Positions 57,930 through 64,000 of a DNA stretch of 64,000 nt are shown one piece after another. Position numbers and translations under genes: made by a program. Position 1 is the stretch's first letter. Every line of letters starts with the position of its first letter. This stretch comes from Apiospora phragmitis (lineage: Eukaryota > Ascomycota > Sordariomycetes > Amphisphaeriales > Apiosporaceae), in assembly GCA_038363925.1 (NCBI GenBank), contig JAQQWL010000015.1, positions 310,001 through 374,000 of the forward strand. Reading direction: 5' to 3'. The notes under the pieces are model-generated. The model had not been told where the DNA came from. It made no database searches and worked only from the letters and a program-made list of their open reading frames with translations.

Positions 57930-58844
57930 TCAGCACAAGTCGTTCTCATAACTCCTTCTCCAAATGCCAAACCAAATGGTATCAGACAAACTCCCAAAAC
58001 GCCAACAAACACAGCAACGCTGATCGACCGAAAACCCAAGCCCTCTCTCCTCCTGCACGGTTTCGAGCCACGCCCGGATGGCCGCGTCGGTCTGGCTGGC
58101 ACGGGAAACGAACTGCTCCATCGGGTAGGCCTGGCACGTCTCCGCCTGCTGGAGAAGCCGAACCCCATCCGCGTCCAGCTCGGGTCTCTCATCGTCGTCG
58201 GCGTCGAAGCCGGAAGAGTCGCTGTCGTAACTGCCATAGCTCATACTGTCGTAGTATTCGTCGGCATCGTGGACAGTGCCGAGCACGAACGGGCGGTCGT
58301 CCACGTCCATCCCCATGGGCACGTAGGTCTCCGGAATATACCTGACGATAGATCCTTCGTCGGTGGGGTCCTCCAGCTCGGCCTTCTCAAAGAGCTGGAA
58401 GGTCGGCTTGAGTTGGATGAAGGAGTCGAACTTGATTTTGAGACCGTAGGCCTCCTCGCTCCAGAGACGCAGAGACTTGCACTCGCGGCCGCCCCAGAAG
58501 ACGGTCCGCTTGAAGAGAACACAGGCATCTTGTCGGAGAGGTTCGATGTTGCGTTGGGATGCACCACCTTTGCGGTGGGCAGCTCTGACGCCCATCTCGG
58601 TCCAGTTGCCCGTGATGCAGACAACTGTCTTGAGCTTGTGGAGGGTGGAAGCCCGAACCAATAGGTCGACGGTGGTGGGATCATCCCATTTGACGTTCAT
58701 GGCAAAGGTTGCTGCCTGGCCGACCATGACGAAAGGATGTTTGAGGTTCTGGAGTTGGGCAGCCACTGCATGGAGACTTCGCACTGACTCCTTGACTGGA
58801 TCCCAGGTCTCGTGCTTGTTGAGGGAGAAAGACATGAACGACAT
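57930..58844 (-). CDS. Uncharacterised protein, possible nucleotidyltransferase-like domain (304 aa)
   Basis: An intronless ORF; I take the ATG at 58844 (MSFMSFSLNK) because the longer upstream frame begins without an ATG. Residues about 25-75 (HPFVMVGQAATFAMNVKWDD then TVDLLVRAS) resemble the first strand-helix of fungal nucleotidyltransferase-fold proteins (pattern VxVGGxAxxxxG...DVDLLV), but the usual Gly-Gly and Asp residues are altered, so activity is doubtful. The next 120 residues look globular (Trp- and Phe-rich). A very acidic segment follows (residues about 205-235, rich in Asp, Ser and Tyr), and a hydrophobic C-terminus with Trp. I recognise no closer family. Regulation and partners are unknown. 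Upstream is an independent promoter region of about 800 bases. Confidence 0.6.
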   Translation of the reverse strand: MSFMSFSLNKHETWDPVKESVRSLHAVAAQLQNLKHPFVMVGQAATFAMNVKWDDPTTVDLLVRASTLHKLKTVVCITGNWTEMGVRAAHRKGGASQRNIEPLRQDACVLFKRTVFWGGRECKSLRLWSEEAYGLKIKFDSFIQLKPTFQLFEKAELEDPTDEGSIVRYIPETYVPMGMDVDDRPFVLGTVHDADEYYDSMSYGSYDSDSSGFDADDDERPELDADGVRLLQQAETCQAYPMEQFVSRASQTDAAIRAWLETVQEERGLGFSVDQRCCVCWRFGSLSDTIWFGIWRRSYENDLC

Positions 58845-59673
58845 GGTGGAAGATGTTATGGTGTGTTTTTGAAGTGTAGATGTGAAAGTGAAACCGATTG
58901 ATACCACTCTTGAGAGGGTTAGTGGCAGTTTGATATCAGATTCTGTACAAATAGTTGTGAGTGAAGAACAGTTGTGTTTGAGGTCTCAAGAATCTAAACG
59001 TGTTGAGTAAAGAAGAATTGTGTGCTGAGTATCGAGAAGGAGGCTCCTCGATAGAGTCAGAGTATTGGCGTTGAGTGAAGAATTGGTGTATTGGTTCTCA
59101 AGAAGCGGGCTCAATATCAGCAGAAGAGAATGGGATGATGAATCAGTTAGAAGGATTGGGAAATCAGCTAGAGTTTGGCTCTTTCTCCGGGCCTCAGCAT
59201 GGCTGGAGCCTCAGCTATGGTATTCAGAGTTTGACATCACTCGGGTCTACCTATCTAGTCAACCAGACAAGTCCTGACGTCGCGAATGTGAAGTGTACCA
59301 GGGTGTCGGTAACGCTAAATCCATACGAGCAGTCACCCAATGCGTGAACAGTAGTAGTGTTCTTCGAGCCAACCACTCAGCGTGACGGAGGATCTATCTT
59401 TGCCATATAGAAAGAGGCATCTATCGGATTACACAGCCCCAGATAGAAGAATGGGATCTTTCTTCGTCAGTCGATATAGCTTTTCATAGGGGAAAAAAAG
59501 TCAGTTCGTGTAATCCTTTTTCGGTTTGGTAAGGCTTCCGCAACCATGGCCAAAATGCTCGAAAATATAGGAAGCTTGAGGCGGCAACTTTGTTGTGTTT
59601 CCATGACGAATACTTTTGACATGTTTAGTGGCGTATACTATAGCAAGCTGATATAGTGTTCGAGTTGGTTCTT
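58845..59673. other. Intergenic between two minus-strand genes
   Basis: About 830 bases, AT-rich; probable promoter of the gene at 57.9-58.8 kb and 3' UTR of the one at 59.7-60.5 kb. An ORF at 59065-59277 and its overlap are not convincing. Confidence 0.45.
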
Positions 59674-60453
59674 TTATAGCTTGATTTGTGGAATGTGGTT
59701 GATGGTAATTCGACGAATGTTGGTTCCTTTGGACCAGGCAGATTTGCTGTCTCTGGTCAAATGGATCGAGTGGCTCCGGGCCTGTAAAGAAACTCTCGCT
59801 ACCATTGACCACAAAAAGAATATCCAGTATTGATGCAAATTGTGAAACTTTAAAGGGTCAATGTCGATATAGTAATAACAGGAGGTCAATCGACATTCCG
59901 ATCCCATGACTACTACAAGAACCCCGGCTTTTGATCTCCCCCAAGATGTGACATGGAATATTACGACCGAGAAGATGAAAAGAAGAATTTTCCTCTTATT
60001 TTCAAGCCATGTACAAAGAACCCCAAATCTGGTTATCGTTGTGTCATTCCAAATGACGAAAAACTCCATGCTTGAATCAGCCGGCCCGAACTCCAGTGAT
60101 GCGCGTGTGGAGGGTTCATAACCTCCGGCATAGACCCAACCAGCCTCGGAAGATGTAGACAAGAGAGAATCCACCAGAATCGTGGACGCAAAACCTAACT
60201 CCACTGCTTCAAAGCGTTCTTGCGAATGGCTATTGCACAATTTGTTAGCAACTATTCGCATGGACGGGATGCTGCATGCCGACTTGCCTCTCATGCACTG
60301 CTCAATGCTTGCTTGTGTATCATCTTTCCTAGTCTTTTCGTCTTGCTTGAGATAGAAGGAGAACGTCGAGGAAGAGTCTCGCGGTACGTTGGCAGGGTTG
60401 CCAGAGCGTTGCGAGGGCACTTGGGACGTTACGCTGCCGAGACGAGAAGGCAT
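59674..60453 (-). CDS. Hypothetical protein, poorly supported gene model
   Basis: An open frame of 259 residues starting at an ATG at 60453. In favour of a gene: upstream on the minus strand there is a clear TATA box (ggtatatag, near 60614-60622), followed by a pyrimidine- and CA-rich leader with CAACAACGACAAGACC, as in well-expressed fungal genes, then the ATG. The first 125 residues are Ser-rich with scattered Cys. The second half contains a hydrophobic stretch and a basic low-complexity end that looks non-coding, so the true C-terminus may lie near 60.0 kb or be reached by splicing. No signal peptide or known domain is recognisable. Confidence 0.4.
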   Translation of the reverse strand: MPSRLGSVTSQVPSQRSGNPANVPRDSSSTFSFYLKQDEKTRKDDTQASIEQCMRGKSACSIPSMRIVANKLCNSHSQERFEAVELGFASTILVDSLLSTSSEAGWVYAGGYEPSTRASLEFGPADSSMEFFVIWNDTTITRFGVLCTWLENKRKILLFIFSVVIFHVTSWGRSKAGVLVVVMGSECRLTSCYYYIDIDPLKFHNLHQYWIFFLWSMVARVSLQARSHSIHLTRDSKSAWSKGTNIRRITINHIPQIKL

Positions 60454-61267
60454 GATGATCTTTAGTAAAAGTAGAAATAGCCAATGATCCCTTGATGTCT
60501 GTCGAAAAAGATAAGCCTGATTGGTCTTGTCGTTGTTGATGCAAGCCTAAGAGCGAGATGGTGGTCGAGGGTTTGAGTTGGAGATACTAAGTCGTATGAA
60601 GCACGACTCTCCTTCTATATACCCCGGTGCCTGGGCCTGCATCAGACCTTTGGTCGGGGCAATCGAACAGTCATTTCAATACCCGTGACGCATAGGCTGT
60701 TGACGCGTACAGCCTGCCGGCCTAGAGGCCGGTGTAGCGTAGGAAACCTGCGACTCGGAATTAGTAAGCCAAGCCTCACACGCCGATGAGAAGCCAGGCC
60801 GTTCCGAACACGCCACGCCGCTTAGGATACGTCATGCCGGTTCGAAATAGTTACGCTGGCCAGGTACGCAATATCCATACGCGGCGTACCGCAAAGAGTC
60901 TTGGCATCCAAGGCATCCCAGGATGCGGGTCACGAGAATGGCAGCCCATATGTAGCAGTGCTTACGCGCGCTTGACCTAATGGAGATGTATTCCGAAGTC
61001 CGAGATTGTAGAAGCTGGCCAATAAGGCCATTGCAGCTTCGGCATGAGCTTCGGCGTTCTTTCTCATCATCTCGGTCCTCAGACTCAGCCATGCTCACCT
61101 CTCTTCTCCCCATCGCCTCGTGAATCGGTATGGATAGGCTTGCTCTCCTGCTTTCGGAGTCTCTAGGTATCTTCAGATGCCGCTTGAATACTGTGATGCG
61201 CCCTCTCCACAGACCAAGGAATACCGACAGCGTGTTTCAAAGACAACACATCTGAGTCAATATCCGT
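60454..61267. other. Divergent promoter region before the second Zn2Cys6 gene
   Basis: About 810 bases between divergent genes, containing the TATA element above and a GC-richer middle part (60.65-60.95 kb). No additional gene supported. Confidence 0.45.
60614..60622 (-). promoter_or_regulatory. TATA box of the 59.7-60.5 kb gene
   Basis: On the minus strand the sequence ggtatatag lies about 160 bases upstream of the ATG at 60453, with a typical fungal CA/CT-rich leader between them. Confidence 0.5.
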
Positions 61268-63830
61268 ATGCCGAATATGGATCACCAACCCGGCGGACAA
61301 GTCATCCAGCTGCAGCAGACCAGCCAGACTCTTATTGGCAAATACCGTCGGAACCGCAAATTGCAGTCTTGCGAACCATGCCGTAAATCCAAATTGGCGT
61401 GCGACCACAGTGTCCCCTGCGGTCGGTGCATCAAGAGGCGGTGCGTGGACAAGTGCTTCTATCACCCAAACCCTCTCACATGTGTAAGTGCCTGTATTCC
61501 GAAGTCGGTTGTGACAACCCGACTCGGAGGGTTATACCGAGCTCTGCGTTTAGCCGGTGCTTGCATCGATTGACGAAAGACCTCGACAAGCTAATGTGAC
61601 ACAGAATCGGCAAACAACATCACCCACAGTCCCAGCGCCATCTGATTCGCCGTCATATTCTTTCGGAGGCTCCCATAGGCTTGTGCAGTCGATAGAGCCA
61701 CCACATGGCCCAAAGTTTGGGAGACCCGTTCGGTTTTCTTGTAGGGAAGCACCAGCAGTTCACCGCGCCTCTTCGGCGCCGCCATTGCACCACGCCCATG
61801 GTCATGGAGTTGTCCACAGCGAGAAGCAGAGCTTCCTTGGATCGACGTCTGTGACTTCCATGCTGACAGAGGACTTGGAGAAGCTAGGGGTACCCTCTAT
61901 GGATTTGCAGACATTCTCCGCCCAGAGCGTGGCCATCTCCTATGACCGCATTACCAAGGGATGTGAAGTCCTCGCTTTTCTCAAGAACAACATGATGGTC
62001 AACCAATTCATCGATTGCTTTTACGGGGCCTGGGAGGGCGATGTTGCTTTCTGCATAGAGCCGATCATGAAGATGTGGCTTATGGAGCTCTGGCGCTTCC
62101 ATGGTGACGTCTTGAAAAGCCAGAATCCCGACAAGATTCGACAGCTCTGCGAGCTTATTGTGAGTGGACGCTTTCTTTTTTGTGCCCTTTTTCGTGTTTA
62201 CTGAGATGCATATCGAAAGCGTCCGTCAGTGGGTGGTTGACGCTCCACCATATTGAGAGGCACCCCTGGATCTGGAGGGTCGGGGTTTTTGCAAATGGCT
62301 TCGGGCGGCAACCACTAACCAACCTCGTGGTACTGCAGTGGCGCAATACTCAATCCCCATTGATATACGATGGCAAGACTTCACCGAAACAATGGATACT
62401 GCTGTCCACAGGAGCAAATGTTCGATGGGACGTCATCGGTTTGATGGCTTGCTATGTGGCAACGGCAGCCGCGGCCGGAGATAGCTCGAAGAGGCTTCTC
62501 GCAGAATACCAAATTACTCGAGAGGCTGTCATGAGTTCCATGGTCGACATTGCAGCCAATTGCCTCACATTCTGTCGTGAATGTGAGATTCTGGACGACA
62601 CATTCCTCTGGCTTGCGGCGGAGTACTACGGCTTCATTAGCTTTGTGAAGGGTGATATCAGCTCCACAGTGTACCGGGCAGGGGCCGAGTTGTGTAGTAC
62701 GTTCCTGGCGATGGGACTTCACCAAGATATTCGAGCCAACGCGAAAGTGCCGCCTTTCCTTGCTCAGCTCCGAAAACAGGTGCGAATGGTCACTTACAGT
62801 ACGGAGATTTCGGTATCGGCGTTCCTCGGCCGGCCACCACGCCTGTCATACCGCTATATCAACCTTGATACCGGATACGACTTCACCAACGCCGAGATCC
62901 TCGCAGAGGAAAGTGAGTTTGCGGCCAATGTGTCTAAACTTCTCGAGGGTGGCTTTAACTCTGACGGTCGTGCTGGCGCCATTACCTTTTGGAAGGTTTG
63001 GATACCCTTTGCGATCCTGCGAGAGCAGATCCTGGAGCTGGCGCTTGGGAACCTGTCTGCCGACGAGGTGCTCAGGGCGAGCAGATGAGATCCAGCAGAA
63101 GGCCAAGGAGCAATGGGCCGACGTGCCAGCCGCATATGCGAGATGCAGAGACGAAGAGCTACATGTGGGCGCAAAGAAGACCGGGTTGACTTTGTATGGC
63201 CATATTATTCGACAGAGCACGCAGGCCAACGAGTTTCTCCTACAGCGAGTCCGCTTCCAGAAGGCAGGAGCTAGCGCAGAAGGGCTGATCAAAGTTGCGC
63301 AGCAGATTTTCAAGGACATCATACGCATCAGCGAAGATCCAGAGCTGACGAAGATATCATCGATCAACACTAACCACATGGTGGCCATTCACGGCCTGCG
63401 CTGCGCTGCGGTTCTGGCCGTGGAGCTGCTCAGACAGGAACAGCTGCCAGTGTATCCCAGGGAACCGTTGCTGCCGCGAAGCCAAACCATACAGGATCTC
63501 TCCGTGTTCGTGTCCAGGCTAGACTTAATTCTCAAAGTTGAGGTGTTGCATGGAGTCTTTTCCATGTGCGAACAAGGCCGAAAAGTACTGACCCGCATCC
63601 TGGACAAGATCCTCAGTCCACCGAATGCGGCAGATCGACCGTGCCAATCCTGTCACACAGGCGGGTACCAACACGCGCATTCACAATCGGCACTGGATAA
63701 TTTCCAGGATGGAATGGTGCCAAGCGATGGGGGCGACTACTTGGGCCATACGTCGTTCATGTTCATGGATGATTTCAACCTTGCGATTGATGCGCCGTAC
63801 TTTGGGCCAGACCACGACTTCCGGCAATAG
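61268..63830 (+). CDS. Zn2Cys6 transcription factor (753 aa), with one apparent frameshift
   Basis: Exons 61268-61483, 61605-62159 and 62339-63830. The zinc cluster starts at residue 35 with CEPCRKSKLACDHSVPCGRC and continues with KRRCVDKC, followed by a Ser/Pro-rich linker. From about residue 150 the protein is a fungal-specific transcription factor (Fungal_trans, MHR) domain: LLSTGANVRWDVIGLMACYV, then DDTFLWLAAEYYGFISFVKG and AELCSTFLAMGLHQDI, and STEISVSAFLGRPPRLSYRY, a conserved block in the family. Reading needs removal of one G in the GGG run at 63075-63077 (giving EVLRRADEIQQ); the total is then 754 codons. Target genes are unknown; no biosynthetic genes adjoin it in the window. The gene ends 170 bases before the window edge. 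Confidence 0.88.
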
Positions 63831-64000
63831 CTGGAGAACACGGAGTGAACTCAGACACTGCCATGAACTTGGTGTGGCTTAGGCGGTGGCTAGTGTAGAG
63901 AATGTGGCGCTCTGGGCAGACGTCATTGTGCTTTACAAGCTTTCCCGGGCCAATGCCTGCCAAGGTTGGCAGCGCCGTTGAGAGACAGCACATCACGTTG

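Overview
The window looks like nuclear DNA of a filamentous ascomycete (Pezizomycotina, probably Sordariomycetes). Supporting signs are short GT-AG introns, Zn2Cys6 regulators, a Sge1/Ryp1-type WOPR regulator, a fungal CYP51, an Edc1-like PNRC decapping factor and an intron-bearing tRNA-Asp. I cannot name the genus. There is no replication origin, CRISPR array, insertion sequence or bacterial-style operon.

Layout. (1) 2.6-19.6 kb is an accessory, metabolite-cluster-like block: a CYP51 paralogue (+), a TDT/Mae1-type dicarboxylate transporter (-), a catalase (+), an FAD monooxygenase (-), a second P450 (+), a DUF1772/anthrone-oxygenase-like membrane protein (+) and a Zn2Cys6 activator (-). No polyketide, peptide or terpene synthase lies in the window; if one exists it is outside. 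Two degenerate direct repeats (about 4.47-4.66 and 9.48-9.70 kb) lie just downstream of CYP51 and of the catalase. (2) 21.2-40.3 kb is mostly conserved cellular machinery: a CorA/Mnr2-like Mg2+ transporter, SPC1 (signal peptidase complex), RBX1/HRT1 (cullin RING ligase), an Edc1-like decapping factor, proteasome alpha-4 (PRE6), a CHY zinc-finger protein, an SDR, a rhodopsin-domain relic, tRNA-Asp(GTC) and cardiolipin synthase (CRD1). (3) 42.1-53.6 kb holds one gene, the Sge1/Ryp1/Wor1-type WOPR master regulator, followed by almost 10 kb of apparently non-coding DNA upstream of it. (4) 53.6-63.8 kb carries TDP1 (tyrosyl-DNA phosphodiesterase with an N-terminal UIM-like motif), two uncharacterised proteins and a second Zn2Cys6 regulator.

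A striking property is that many otherwise well-conserved genes, including likely essential ones (PRE6, the Mg2+ transporter, TDP1), are each broken by one or two single-base length changes, many of them in short homopolymers (G/C runs, one A run). The simplest reading is assembly or sequencing error, so I annotate these as intact genes with apparent frameshifts. The catalase also carries an in-frame TAG (expected CAG) at a splice donor, which is a substitution and could be a genuine lesion.

How the genes may work together: in the accessory block, the two P450s, the FAD monooxygenase and the DUF1772 protein are the kind of tailoring set found in aromatic polyketide pathways, the Zn2Cys6 protein is a candidate local activator, and CYP51 and catalase could serve self-protection. 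This is inference from gene content. The WOPR regulator has TTAAAG-type elements near its TATA box, compatible with autoregulation as known for Wor1/Ryp1. Exon coordinates were read by eye from splice signals and frame continuity; no database search was run.
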